Shown piece by piece: positions 42,132-50,922 of a DNA stretch of 59,510 nt. Each line of letters starts with the position of its first letter. Positions within the stretch are counted from its first letter, which is position 1. This DNA comes from an uncultured Sutterella sp. (lineage in GTDB: Bacteria; Pseudomonadota; Gammaproteobacteria; Burkholderiales; Burkholderiaceae_F). The stretch lies in contig CAJMEC010000008.1 in the NCBI GenBank assembly GCA_905212345.1, forward strand, positions 1 to 59,510. The letters run 5' to 3'. Below the pieces are notes generated by a model. It did no database searches. It was not told where the DNA came from and was given only the letters and a program-made list of their open reading frames with translations. A program made the translations under genes and the position numbers.

Positions 42132-43724
42132 TTAGTTAACGGGATGAACGACAACCGATAAAGCGTCGACTCTGTTATTAGGGGTGACTTGCGCGTCAAT
42201 ATTTTTGCGCATGGCCCAAGTCAGAGACTGCTCATGTAGTGGAATGTGGTAATAGTTTTCTTTTTCGAGTTTTAATGCTTCAGTAATGTAAGCCGTCCGT
42301 TTAGCCTCATCGGCCTCAATTTCAGCTTTGGCAATGAGCTCGTCAATTCTCGAGTCGCTGACGCGGCCGAGGTTGGCAAGTCCGGTGCCGGTCTTGGCAT
42401 CAAAGGTTTGAGATAGGCTCTGAAGCCCATAGAGTCCGTCAAAAGTGTTGATACCCCAAGCCACGAGGTAGGCTGAGGAATTGAATGACAGAATTTTTGG
42501 GAAGAATTGTGAACGCGGCATCGCGTTGACGCTCACATTCAAACCGATCTTTGTCCACATGGACGCAATGGCTTTGGTGATCGCTTCATCATTGATCCAA
42601 CGGTTATTAGGCGTGTCAATGGTGAAAGAAAAACCATCGGGGTAGCCGGCTTCGGCTAAAAGCTTTTTGGCATGTTCCGGATCGTAGGAAAAACGCTTAG
42701 CTAATTCAGGTGTCCAGCCGTTTACCGATTGGGCAATAATCGTGCCGGTTGGAACAGACTTGCCGCGCATGACAGCGCGCTGAATGGCATTGATGTCGAT
42801 GGCTTCGTAGAGCGCTTGGCGCACTCGTTTGTCCTTAAAAGGATTAACTTTGTCTTTACCGGGAACCGTAACAAAAAGGGGCTTATCGGTAAATTGATCC
42901 AGTGTGATCAATACCACGCGGTTTTCAGAGCCGGTTCTGACTGTAATATCGCTGTTGCGTTCAAGTCGGGCAATGTCTTGCGTGGGCGGGTCTATGACGA
43001 GGTCAACTTGACCGGATAAAAGAGCGGCCGTACGAGTGGCGTTTGAAGAAATCGGCGTGTATTCGATTCGCGTGACATTGCCGGTTTTATTGGCCTTATT
43101 CCACCAGTTCGGGTTTTCAACAAAAACGGTCTTAACATCCACCTCTCGGCTTTCCAGTTTGAAGGGGCCCGTGCCGTTGGCGTGGCGCGCCATAAAAGAT
43201 TCTTCTTTGGCACTTGCATTTTGGGGGTGAAGCGCTCCGTGTGCTTTAGCCCATTCGTAATTAATAATTCTTACGTCAATTAACTGACGGAAAAAGACGG
43301 GGGAAGCCGAAACGGTTTCTACCAATACCGTGTGATCATCAAGCGCTTTGGCACTTTTAATGCCAAGCATATTATTTTTGAATTGACTGTTGGGTTCAAG
43401 CGCGCGATTTAAAGAAAAAGCCACGTCTTTGGCGGTGAGCGTTTGACCCTCATGAAATTTCACGCCTTTTCGAATATTAAGAATCCAACCGGTATTGTCA
43501 TCGTTGCGCTTCCAGGATTCGGCCAACCAGGGGATTACTTTCCAGTTCTTATCGTAAGCAAATAAAGAATCGTACAAATAACCTGTTGCCGCCGAATTCA
43601 AGGACTCATTTTGACTGTGCACGTCAAATGTGAGAAAGTCGCCTTGACTGGCAAAACGCAGGGTTTCCGCCTGCGCGCTTCCTAGCATGCTCGCTAGGAT
43701 CACAACAAGTAATTTTTTACACAT
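42132..43724 (-). CDS. Oligopeptide/glutathione-type ABC substrate-binding protein
   Basis: SBP family 5 periplasmic receptor of 530 residues. It has a signal peptide with cleavage after SAQA, the binding-protein signature VIPWLAESWKRNDDNTGWILN, then KGVKFHEGQTLTAKDVAFSLN. It starts the five-gene importer operon. The sequence does not show which peptide binds; DppA, OppA and GsiB relatives all look like this. A ribosome binding site GGAAG precedes the ATG. Confidence 0.92.
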   Translation of the reverse strand: MCKKLLVVILASMLGSAQAETLRFASQGDFLTFDVHSQNESLNSAATGYLYDSLFAYDKNWKVIPWLAESWKRNDDNTGWILNIRKGVKFHEGQTLTAKDVAFSLNRALEPNSQFKNNMLGIKSAKALDDHTVLVETVSASPVFFRQLIDVRIINYEWAKAHGALHPQNASAKEESFMARHANGTGPFKLESREVDVKTVFVENPNWWNKANKTGNVTRIEYTPISSNATRTAALLSGQVDLVIDPPTQDIARLERNSDITVRTGSENRVVLITLDQFTDKPLFVTVPGKDKVNPFKDKRVRQALYEAIDINAIQRAVMRGKSVPTGTIIAQSVNGWTPELAKRFSYDPEHAKKLLAEAGYPDGFSFTIDTPNNRWINDEAITKAIASMWTKIGLNVSVNAMPRSQFFPKILSFNSSAYLVAWGINTFDGLYGLQSLSQTFDAKTGTGLANLGRVSDSRIDELIAKAEIEADEAKRTAYITEALKLEKENYYHIPLHEQSLTWAMRKNIDAQVTPNNRVDALSVVVHPVN

Positions 43725-43748
43725 AACGATCTTCCTTTGCTTACTAGG

Positions 43749-43766
43749 GGTCTAAATCGTTAGACC
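43749..43766. promoter_or_regulatory. Inverted repeat in the leader of the ABC operon
   Basis: GGTCTAA, four bases, TTAGACC: a perfect 7-bp palindrome about 25 bases upstream of the receptor gene start. It could be an operator or a leader hairpin. Confidence 0.4.
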
Positions 43767-43800
43767 TTGAAATAATTGTGCATGAGAAGAGCGTTTGTGG

Positions 43801-43829
43801 AGAATAAGGAAAATGAACTATTTCCTCAA
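43801..43829 (-). promoter_or_regulatory. Candidate promoter of the ABC operon with overlapping repeat
   Basis: On the minus strand TTGAGG (43829-43824), a 17-base spacer and TATTCT (43806-43801) form a plausible sigma70 promoter. Its -35 lies in an inverted repeat, CCTCAA (43824-43829) and TTGAGG (43835-43840), which could be a repressor site. Confidence 0.5.
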
Positions 43830-43911
43830 CAAAATTGAGGAGCAATAGGCTATTGAGCGTATGTTTGGGGATAAAAAATCTTTCAAATGAAGCAATTGAC
43901 GACTCTGGGAG

Positions 43912-45141
43912 CTATTGATCGGTCTTTTTTTGGTTACGTTCCTGCTCCAATTCTTCAACCACACGGCGAGAGGCACGGCTGACCGACTGTTTCTGACAGC
44001 TCGAGGTAAAAACAGACACGCCGCCCATTAGGCTTGCCACAACATAAAAGACTGCGCCCGCACCGATGAGATTGCCTGCGCCGCCAAATATGATCGGAAG
44101 GGTGGTGTGGCAGAGGTTGATGAGCATGGTGCGAAGTCCCAACGCCTCACCCGTGCGTCCGGGAGGTGACTCCGTATGTATAAGGCTCATGACGTTGGGT
44201 TGTGAAGAGCCCAGGGCCATACCGAGCAAGAAGGCCACGGCCGCCAGCATGTAGAAATTGTCAAATATTGGAAAGAGCGCGTAGGAAGCGGCGCCGAGCG
44301 CAAAGGCACAGGTAATGGTTTGCCATTCGGTCAGATGTCTGGCGATGATCGGCATAAAAAGCCGCACAAAGAAGGTTGCTGCCGCAAAGACCCCTAAAAT
44401 CCAACCGACTTCACTGGCGCTCAATCCGATCTCAGTGCCGTACACCGGAATCATGAAGCTTTGCAGATCCCAGGCCATTGACATAAAGGAGCTCGCTATC
44501 AGGACGTTTCTGACGTGCGGAATTCCCATCAATTCGAAGTTGCCCTTACGTTTGACGACTTTAGGACGGTTCCACGAAGAAGGAAGTTTGGAGCGGATGA
44601 AAATGACAAAGGCGAGCAGACCTAAGACAACGGCAGACAGCGCCAAGGTGTAAGCACTCTGAAATCCCAAGTGGTCGATAAGATAGCCGCTGGCGATCGG
44701 CGCGCTGAGGTTTGCCGCCGAGTAGCCCATCGCTAGAAATGCGAAATTATTGGTTCGGCTTTCGGCCTTGGAGAGGTGGCCAACCAATTGCTGATTGGTC
44801 ATTTGCACCAACATAAAGCCCAGACCGTTAATCATGCAGGCGGCAAATAAAGGCCAGAGACCAAATGTTTTGACATCGAAGGCAAGCGGCAGGAAAGCTG
44901 CCACGCTCATGATGGCAATGCCGATTAAAACAGGTTTTTTGGGGCCGACTGAATCAATCCACTGACCGGAACGAATAGCAAAAAGAGCTGGAACGAAAGC
45001 AAAAAGCGCCATCATGATGCCCACCTCAAGAGCGCTTGCTTGCTCATAAAGCGCATCAAGCGTGCAGCTCACGCGGTTGGAGACACAACCGATTTGAACC
45101 ACAACGGTGAGCAAAATTACCTTAATGATGGTGGGCGACAT
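43912..45141 (-). CDS. MFS transporter
   Basis: Twelve-helix major facilitator of about 409 residues from ATG 45141. The loop 2-3 motif reads GQWIDSVGPKKPVLIG. The second half carries MARGIN-like IHTESPPGRTGEALGLRT. The start at 45189 would lie inside the terminator hairpin of the upstream gene, so 45141 is preferred; CCGGA lies a little far upstream of it. No substrate is visible from context. Confidence 0.82.
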   Translation of the reverse strand: MSPTIIKVILLTVVVQIGCVSNRVSCTLDALYEQASALEVGIMMALFAFVPALFAIRSGQWIDSVGPKKPVLIGIAIMSVAAFLPLAFDVKTFGLWPLFAACMINGLGFMLVQMTNQQLVGHLSKAESRTNNFAFLAMGYSAANLSAPIASGYLIDHLGFQSAYTLALSAVVLGLLAFVIFIRSKLPSSWNRPKVVKRKGNFELMGIPHVRNVLIASSFMSMAWDLQSFMIPVYGTEIGLSASEVGWILGVFAAATFFVRLFMPIIARHLTEWQTITCAFALGAASYALFPIFDNFYMLAAVAFLLGMALGSSQPNVMSLIHTESPPGRTGEALGLRTMLINLCHTTLPIIFGGAGNLIGAGAVFYVVASLMGGVSVFTSSCQKQSVSRASRRVVEELEQERNQKKTDQ

Positions 45142-45157
45142 CGTTTTTTTTCCGGTC

Positions 45158-45197
45158 AATAAAGTAAAGCCACAGCGGTTGACGGCCACTGTGGCTT
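45158..45197 (-). terminator. Terminator after the tandem universal stress protein gene
   Basis: On the leftward strand AAGCCACAG and CTGTGGCTT form a 9-bp stem around a 13-base loop, followed by TACTTT. Confidence 0.7.
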
Positions 45198-45231
45198 CGT
45201 TTCAGCTGATGAATCTAGATGATTATGCTAA

Positions 45232-46131
45232 CTATTTGCGGATAATCAACAGAGGCACATCAGCGATAGAGGCGATACGCGTGGCGGTAGAACCCATGAC
45301 GGCAGCCTTAAAGCGACCGTAGCCGTGAGAACCCATCACCAAAATGTCAAGGTGACGCTTCTTGCAGTAGGCGGCAATTTCATCGCCCGGGTTACCAACC
45401 AAGCACACTTCTTTGGGTTTGACGCCGGCTTTTTCGAAAAGCGGCAACACCGGATCAATGGCTTCGGCAAATTCGCTCTTTTGCAACTCGACTACTTCGT
45501 CTTCAGACAAAGCGGGTAGTGCCATGCCGGTCATATCAGGCATAACTGCACCGGCGTAGTCGCTCACGGTATTGATCAAGTGAATCTTGGCGCCTTGACC
45601 GCCGAAGAGGTCTAATTGCTTGATGGCGTACTTCACAGCGGCTGTGCCGAACTTGGAACCGTCCACAGCGATACCTACGCTTAACGCATCGGTTTGCGGA
45701 GCTTCTTTGTCACGCAACATCAAAAGCGGCACTTTGGTTAAGGCCAAAACAGCGTTTGTGACGGAACCGAAAAGCAAACCCTTCAAAGCGGAGCGACCAT
45801 GAGAACCCATGATCAAGAGGTCGGCCTTCATTTCTTCGGCTACTTTGGCGATTTCTTCAGCGGGCGTACCCACCTTGGCGATTTCTTCGGCAGCCATCTT
45901 GGCTTTCTTCAAAATCTTGCGGGCGGGCTTAAAGGCTTTTTCGCTTTCGTCCTTGTAATAGTCATCGAGTGCCTCGCGGCTCACGAGTCGGCTCGCACGG
46001 GCGGGCAGGGGAGCCTGCACATTTAATAAAACAATATGCGGTTCATGGCCGATCAACGTCGTACGACTGGCAACGAATGCCACCGCGTTGTCACTATAAA
46101 CACTGCCATCTACGGGAATAAGGATTTTCAT
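45232..46131 (-). CDS. Tandem-domain universal stress protein
   Basis: A 299-residue protein with two UspA folds. The first starts MKILIPVDGSVYSDN and has the ATP-binding loop MGSHGRSALKGLLFGS. The second has the loop MGSHGYGRFKAAVMGS. GxxG(9x)G(S/T) motifs in both suggest ATP binding. AAGGA precedes ATG 46131; an in-frame extension to 46218 would add a poorly conserved leader. A single-domain relative lies at 47215-47649. Confidence 0.92.
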   Translation of the reverse strand: MKILIPVDGSVYSDNAVAFVASRTTLIGHEPHIVLLNVQAPLPARASRLVSREALDDYYKDESEKAFKPARKILKKAKMAAEEIAKVGTPAEEIAKVAEEMKADLLIMGSHGRSALKGLLFGSVTNAVLALTKVPLLMLRDKEAPQTDALSVGIAVDGSKFGTAAVKYAIKQLDLFGGQGAKIHLINTVSDYAGAVMPDMTGMALPALSEDEVVELQKSEFAEAIDPVLPLFEKAGVKPKEVCLVGNPGDEIAAYCKKRHLDILVMGSHGYGRFKAAVMGSTATRIASIADVPLLIIRK

Positions 46132-46347
46132 AAAACATCCTTTTATAAGAATGGAAAAATAGCCGTTCGGTTGCGTGCGAAGAGATACAGCGCACCGAAC
46201 CCTCAAGCCCAAGCCCATCAGGGCTCGCGAGCAAGTAGAACCGGAGAACGAAATTTATCTTCAATCTCCTTACAATCACTTTAGCGCCATTTGGGGTTAA
46301 GCGCTAGCCCCGTGAGCCCATATTGTGCTTTTTATCAATCTCAGACC

Positions 46348-47091
46348 ATGAATACTAGTGATAAACGACGTTTTGGCGGCATAAGTCGTCTTTTTGGCCC
46401 GAAAGCTTTTGAAATTCTCAATCACTCCCATGTGGTAGTGGTTGGTGTGGGCGGTGTCGGCAGTTGGGTGGCAGAGGCTCTTGCCCGAACAGCTGTTGGT
46501 CACATTACCTTAATCGATGGCGATACTGTCGAAGAGAGCAACACCAATCGCCAGCTTCCCGCTCTTAACGGAACTTACGGTCAAAAAAAAGTTGAGGTGC
46601 TTGCCCGCAGGCTTCGGGATATTAATCCGGACGCGCGTATCGATATCGTTGACCGCTTTGTTGATGAGGACAATTTTGATGAATTGCTTCCCACTAGTGA
46701 TGCGATTATTGATTGTATTGATTCCCTGTCGGCCAAAACTTTTTTAGTGGCAAAAGCTTCTCAAAAAGCTCATATCGTGCTTACGAGCGGCGGGGCGGGC
46801 GGCAAGGTTGATAGTTCGAGGGTGAGTTTTGCAGACATTGCTTATGCAAAAGGCGACTCGCTCATTGCTGCCATGCGAACAAGGCTCAGAAAAGAGTATG
46901 GATTTCCGAAAGTTAAGTCAGGCGAAAAGCCGAAAGCTTTTGGCATCGGGGCCGTCTATAGTGACGAATCTGTCCGAAGCAGCCAAGATGGTGGAGAAGG
47001 ATTCGGTGTTTTTATGGCCGTGACAGCCACTTTTGCCATGAGACTGACTCAAGCTTGTATTGAGCAATTGCTGCAAGAGTGCAGTCAATGA
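46348..47091 (+). CDS. tcdA: tRNA threonylcarbamoyladenosine dehydratase
   Basis: E1-like ATP-dependent enzyme that cyclises t6A37 of tRNAs to ct6A. The 247-residue protein starts with RRFGGISRLFG, has the nucleotide-binding VVGVGGVGSWVAEALAR, TLIDGDTVEESNTNRQ, and an ALNGTYGQKKVEV loop typical of CsdL/TcdA. It is slightly shorter than the E. coli protein. Start ATG 46348 was chosen because the upstream in-frame codons (from 46291) are not conserved in appearance. Confidence 0.92.
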   Translation: MNTSDKRRFGGISRLFGPKAFEILNHSHVVVVGVGGVGSWVAEALARTAVGHITLIDGDTVEESNTNRQLPALNGTYGQKKVEVLARRLRDINPDARIDIVDRFVDEDNFDELLPTSDAIIDCIDSLSAKTFLVAKASQKAHIVLTSGGAGGKVDSSRVSFADIAYAKGDSLIAAMRTRLRKEYGFPKVKSGEKPKAFGIGAVYSDESVRSSQDGGEGFGVFMAVTATFAMRLTQACIEQLLQECSQ

Positions 47092-47214
47092 CCTAGAAAA
47101 TCGGACTGAACGGTTATTCAATCTTTCTGTAACTGACAAAGCGCAAACTATTTTGATAAAAAAACGCCTACACTAGAAGTGAAAAGAGTACGCGTAGATG
47201 TACTTGGAGAGTGT

Positions 47215-47649
47215 ATGTATAAGAAAATTCTTGTTCCGATTGACGGCAGTGAGCTGTCCTATATGGCTGTGGCAGGAGCCGCATCGTTTGCGAAGAACCT
47301 TGGCGCGGAAGTGTACGTATTGACGGTGATTGAGCCGTACTCCTATACGAATTTAAGCGAATATCGTCCTGAAAGCATTGAACAGTACGATCAACGCGTT
47401 AAGGATCAGGCAAAGGAACGTCTCGAGAAGGCTCGCGCTTATTTTGATAAAGTCGGTGTGAAGGCGACCATCTGTTCTAAAAAGAGTTTTTCGCCCTCGG
47501 AAGCTATTATGGAAGTTTGCGAAGAGCTCGATTGTGATTTGATCTTTATGGCCAGCCACGGTCGTAAGGGTTTGGCAGCGGTGCTTTTGGGCAGCGAAAC
47601 CCAAAAAGTGCTCACGCACTCCAAAGTGCCGGTGATGGTCTATCGTTAA
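47215..47649 (+). CDS. Universal stress protein, single domain
   Basis: UspA-family nucleotide-binding protein of 144 residues: MYKKILVPIDGSELSY at the start, then MASHGRKGLAAVLLGSETQKVL (the ATP-binding glycine loop) and VPVMVYR at the end. ATG 47215 has GGAGAG close upstream. It shares the fold and loop with the double-domain protein at 45232-46131, and tcdA lies between them. Confidence 0.92.
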   Translation: MYKKILVPIDGSELSYMAVAGAASFAKNLGAEVYVLTVIEPYSYTNLSEYRPESIEQYDQRVKDQAKERLEKARAYFDKVGVKATICSKKSFSPSEAIMEVCEELDCDLIFMASHGRKGLAAVLLGSETQKVLTHSKVPVMVYR

Positions 47650-47683
47650 GATTATTCAGACAAAATCGGTACAATTAGGTACC

Positions 47684-47703
47684 GTTATTTCAGCTGAAAT
47701 AAC
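47684..47703. promoter_or_regulatory. Perfect 20-bp palindrome
   Basis: GTTATTTCAG is followed directly by CTGAAATAAC, a perfect 10+10 palindrome with no loop. It lies between the universal stress protein stop and a transcription terminator. Without a T-tract it is more likely an operator or protein-binding site than a terminator. Confidence 0.45.
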
Positions 47704-47749
47704 CTCGTGCTTTGCCTGTGTTTGACAGGCAGTACGGGGTTTGTTTTTT
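47703..47749 (+). terminator. Terminator upstream of a small gene
   Basis: CCTCGTGCTTTGCCTGT pairs (with mismatches) with ACAGGCAGTACGGGG, followed by a T-rich TTTGTTTTTT. It ends only about a dozen bases before the next start codon, so it may act as an attenuator for that gene. Confidence 0.7.
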
Positions 47750-47761
47750 AAGGATTAAAAA

Positions 47762-48139
47762 ATGGCCGATCTCGACCAAATGAATGTTCAAATGGATGTG
47801 AGCGCCTTGGTGCGTGAAGAAATCATTACCGACCGTAAGATCGGTACGATCCGTGTGTTAACGCCGGTGACCGTTGACGGAACCCGTGACTTTGCTCGTG
47901 ATGTTGTCTACATGGGTGAAACACAGATCATGACTCAAATGGGACCTTTGCCGATTTCGTTCCAAATCAAGGCCGCCACGCTTGAAGAAGCTGTCAAAGG
48001 TTATGGCGAAGCAGCCAAGGCCGGTGTTCAAGAAACCATCGCAAAACTCGAAGAAATGCGCCGTGAAGCCGCCAGCAAGATCGTGACTCCGGGAGACGCC
48101 GGTTTCGCAGCGGCTGCAAGCAAAATTCAAATGCCTTAA
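47762..48139 (+). CDS. Small conserved-looking protein of unknown function
   Basis: A 125-residue protein that I do not recognise. It is acidic and soluble, with a beta-rich first half (IGTIRVLTPVTVDGT, VVYMGETQIMTQMGPLPISF) and a helical second half (ATLEEAVKGYGEAAKAGVQ, LEEMRREAASK). An AAGGA ribosome binding site precedes ATG 47762. Codon use matches the neighbours. It precedes a mini protein kinase by 18 bases, so the two may be cotranscribed. Confidence 0.75.
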   Translation: MADLDQMNVQMDVSALVREEIITDRKIGTIRVLTPVTVDGTRDFARDVVYMGETQIMTQMGPLPISFQIKAATLEEAVKGYGEAAKAGVQETIAKLEEMRREAASKIVTPGDAGFAAAASKIQMP

Positions 48140-48156
48140 TAACTTGGACTAAACCC

Positions 48157-48834
48157 ATGACAATTGAAGGATTTACTCGTGCGCAAATGACGGAGCTGCC
48201 ATCGCGCCTATTGAGGGATGGTCGCGCAGCCAACGCACGTGTGACTTGTGTGACCTGGCAAGGGCGCGAGTGGACAGTTAAAGATTTCTCTCCTCGCAAC
48301 TGGTGGGTGAGAACGTTTTTGGCTCCGTTTCTTTTGGGTCATGAGTTCAAAATCCTTCAAAAGTTAAACGGAGTGACAGGCGTTGCCAGTGACTCTTTTG
48401 TAATTGACCGCCATGCCATTGCCATCGCTTTTTTGCCGGGTACACCTTTGAGCGAAAAAGATCCTGCGGAAATTTCCACTCAGTTTTTAGAAGAGATGGA
48501 AACGCTTCTTCAGGGTGTTCATGATCGGGGTGTTGTGCATTTGGATACCAGAGGCACAGGAAATTGGCTTGTTTCACCTGAGGGCAAGCCGTTACTAATT
48601 GATTTTCAGGCGTCGCTGACCACCGGTTGGATGCCCGCCTCCTTGCGCCGCATTATCGAATTAGTCGATATGAGTGGCGTATACAAGAAGTGGAAAGAGT
48701 GGCAGCCGCAAACCATGGGTGAGGAGCGCCAAGCACTCTATGAGGAAGCGCTTTACTGGCGACGCAAATGGGTGTTTGAGGGCTACTTTGGCAAGAGAAA
48801 ACGCCGTCGCGCGAGAAAAAAGCGCAAATATTAA
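48157..48834 (+). CDS. RIO/KdkA-like mini protein kinase
   Basis: A 225-residue protein with kinase catalytic features: Lys42 in TVKDF, Glu63 in GHEFKIL, the catalytic loop VVHLD..GTGNW (Asp130, Asn136) and the metal Asp149 in LLIDFQ. The helix-rich C-lobe of larger kinases is short. The pattern is like RIO1- and KdkA-type kinases of bacteria and not like Hanks-type Ser/Thr kinases. The C-terminus is a strongly basic tail (KRKRRRARKKRK), which could bind RNA or membrane lipids. The substrate is unknown. Confidence 0.68.
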   Translation: MTIEGFTRAQMTELPSRLLRDGRAANARVTCVTWQGREWTVKDFSPRNWWVRTFLAPFLLGHEFKILQKLNGVTGVASDSFVIDRHAIAIAFLPGTPLSEKDPAEISTQFLEEMETLLQGVHDRGVVHLDTRGTGNWLVSPEGKPLLIDFQASLTTGWMPASLRRIIELVDMSGVYKKWKEWQPQTMGEERQALYEEALYWRRKWVFEGYFGKRKRRRARKKRKY

Positions 48835-48842
48835 TTTTTTGG

Positions 48843-48871
48843 TAGGCAACCTCTAAGGGGCTGCCTATTTT
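48843..48871 (+). terminator. Weak terminator after the mini kinase
   Basis: TAGGCA (48843-48848) pairs with TGCCTA (48862-48867), followed by TTTT. The stem is short. Confidence 0.5.
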
Positions 48872-48900
48872 CAACTTTTCTTATAGGTATCGGTACCGTT

Positions 48901-50565
48901 ATGGCACAGTACGTATTTACGATGAACCGCGTCGGAAAGATAGTTCCACCGAAGCGGCAGATTTTGAAAGACATCTCCTTGTCCTTTTTCCCGGGAGCAA
49001 AGATTGGTGTTTTAGGTTTAAATGGCGCCGGCAAATCAACGCTTTTAAAAATTATGGCCGGTGTCGATACGGACATTGAAGGTGAAGCCCTGCCGATGCC
49101 CGGTATCAAAATCGGTTACTTGCCGCAGGAACCCCAATTAGATCCCAATCACACCGTTCGTGAGGCTGTTGAAGAGGGTTTAAGTGAAGTGCTTAACGCA
49201 CAAAAGCGTTTGGATGAAGTGTATGCGGCTTATGCCGATCCTGACGCTGATTTTGATGCGCTTGCTGCCGAACAAGCTAAGCTTGAGGCAATCATTAACG
49301 CCGCTGGAACCAATGCCGAGACGCAAATGGAAATTGCGGCAGATGCTTTGCGCTTGCCGCCATGGGACGCCAAGATTGAACACCTCTCGGGGGGTGAAAA
49401 GCGTCGTGTGGCGCTTTGTCGCTTACTTCTTTCTCAGCCAGACATGTTGTTACTGGACGAGCCAACCAATCACTTGGATGCTGAAAGTGTGGAGTGGCTT
49501 GAACAATTCTTGCACCGCTTCCCAGGAACCGTCGTGGCTGTTACGCACGATCGCTATTTCTTGGATAACGCAGCAGAATGGATTTTGGAATTAGACCGTG
49601 GTGAAGGCATCCCTTGGAAGGGCAATTATTCTTCTTGGCTCGATCAAAAAGAAAAGCGTCTTGAAATTGAAAAGCGTCAGGAAGACGCGCGCATGAAGGC
49701 GATTAAGCACGAATTGGAATGGGTGCGTCAAAACGCCAAGGGACGTCAGGCTAAGAGCAAAGCCCGTTTGGCTCGTTTTGAAGAAATGTCGAGCTACGAA
49801 TATCAAGCACGCAATGAAACCAATGAAATCTTTATTCCGGTGGCCGAACGACTGGGCAACAATGTCATTGAATTTAAGCATGTCAGCAAAGGTTTTGGCG
49901 ATCGGCTCTTGATTGATGATCTGAGCTTTAAGATTCCGCCCGGAGCGATTGTGGGCGTGATCGGTCCAAACGGTGCCGGTAAGTCCACCCTTTTTAAGAT
50001 GATTTTGGGTAAAGAAAAGCCCGATAACGGCGAGATTGAAATCGGTCAAACGGTCAAAATCAGTGCCGTAGATCAAATGCGCGATTCTCTTCCCAATGAC
50101 AAGACTGCTTGGGAAGCAGTAAGTGACGGTCAGGATATTCTTCAGGTCGGAAAATTCCAGATGCCTTCGCGCGCTTATCTCGGTCGCTTTAATTTTAAAG
50201 GTGGCGATCAGCAGAAACTGGTCGGAGCGCTTTCCGGTGGCGAACGCGGTCGCCTGCATTTGGCGAAGACCCTGTTGGCTGGTGGCAACGTATTGCTTCT
50301 TGACGAGCCGTCGAATGATTTGGACGTTGAAACGCTTCGAGCCTTGGAAGATGCGCTGTTAGAATTTGCCGGCTGCGCCATGGTCACGTCACATGACCGT
50401 TGGTTCTTAGACCGTATCGCCACGCACATCTTGGCATTTGAAGGTGATTCCAAAGTGGTGTTCTTTGACGGGAACTATACGGAATACGAGGCGGACAAGC
50501 GTAAACGTCTTGGTGAAGAGGCGGCAAGGCCCCACCGTTTGCGCTTTAAACCCTTGAAGCATTAA
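48901..50565 (+). CDS. ettA: Energy-dependent translational throttle protein EttA (ABC-F)
   Basis: Ribosome-binding ABC-F ATPase of 554 residues that senses energy status in the E site. It has two ATPase halves: GLNGAGKSTLLK, LSGGEKRRVALCRLL and LLLDEPTNHLD; then GPNGAGKSTLFK, LSGGERGRLHLAKTLL and LLLDEPSNDLD. A linker helix pair of about 80 residues lies between them (LEWVRQNAKGRQAKSKARL). Start ATG 48901, MAQYVFTMNRVGK, is family-typical. Confidence 0.94.
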   Translation: MAQYVFTMNRVGKIVPPKRQILKDISLSFFPGAKIGVLGLNGAGKSTLLKIMAGVDTDIEGEALPMPGIKIGYLPQEPQLDPNHTVREAVEEGLSEVLNAQKRLDEVYAAYADPDADFDALAAEQAKLEAIINAAGTNAETQMEIAADALRLPPWDAKIEHLSGGEKRRVALCRLLLSQPDMLLLDEPTNHLDAESVEWLEQFLHRFPGTVVAVTHDRYFLDNAAEWILELDRGEGIPWKGNYSSWLDQKEKRLEIEKRQEDARMKAIKHELEWVRQNAKGRQAKSKARLARFEEMSSYEYQARNETNEIFIPVAERLGNNVIEFKHVSKGFGDRLLIDDLSFKIPPGAIVGVIGPNGAGKSTLFKMILGKEKPDNGEIEIGQTVKISAVDQMRDSLPNDKTAWEAVSDGQDILQVGKFQMPSRAYLGRFNFKGGDQQKLVGALSGGERGRLHLAKTLLAGGNVLLLDEPSNDLDVETLRALEDALLEFAGCAMVTSHDRWFLDRIATHILAFEGDSKVVFFDGNYTEYEADKRKRLGEEAARPHRLRFKPLKH

Positions 50566-50584
50566 TCAGTTTTAGTTGTAGAGG

Positions 50585-50620
50585 ACGGTACTTGTTTAAC
50601 TGCAGGTACCGTTTTTTTTG
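50585..50620 (+). terminator. Terminator after ettA
   Basis: ACGGTAC (50585-50591) pairs with GTACCGT (50606-50612), followed by TTTTTTT. The loop is 14 bases. Confidence 0.85.
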
Positions 50621-50871
50621 CATTCGGTACAAGAATTGGCAACTTTGAACAATGTTTTTATCGTACTGCAAGAATTAAGTGACTTAAGACATAGCGTTTG
50701 TCATGTTTGGTAAGTTCTGATGGAATTCGGTCGAAGAAATGACTGACATGGTTTGAACTTTCACAATTGCGAATATTCAAATTCGGAAAATCCATTTTGT
50801 TGTTGAAATAAAAATATGTTTCTCATCAAATCGAACGAGTTCTAATGATCATCAAAGGATGATCGTATAGT

Positions 50872-50900
50872 TTGACGTTTGATAAACTCAGAACCATAGT
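50872..50900 (+). promoter_or_regulatory. Candidate mnmC promoter
   Basis: TTGACG (50872-50877), a 17-base spacer and CATAGT (50895-50900) give a good -35 and a modest -10, 22 bases before mnmC. Confidence 0.45.
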
Positions 50901-50922
50901 GATAGCGCTAAATTCATAACTA

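Larger units (their letters stand above)
50566..50922. other. AT-rich intergenic region between ettA and mnmC
   Basis: About 350 bases without a gene. It begins with the ettA terminator. The rest is AT-rich with no open frame worth calling. An inverted repeat GATCATC/GATGATC (50847-50864, loop AAAG) lies just upstream of the probable mnmC promoter. I see no RNA gene here by eye. Confidence 0.5.
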
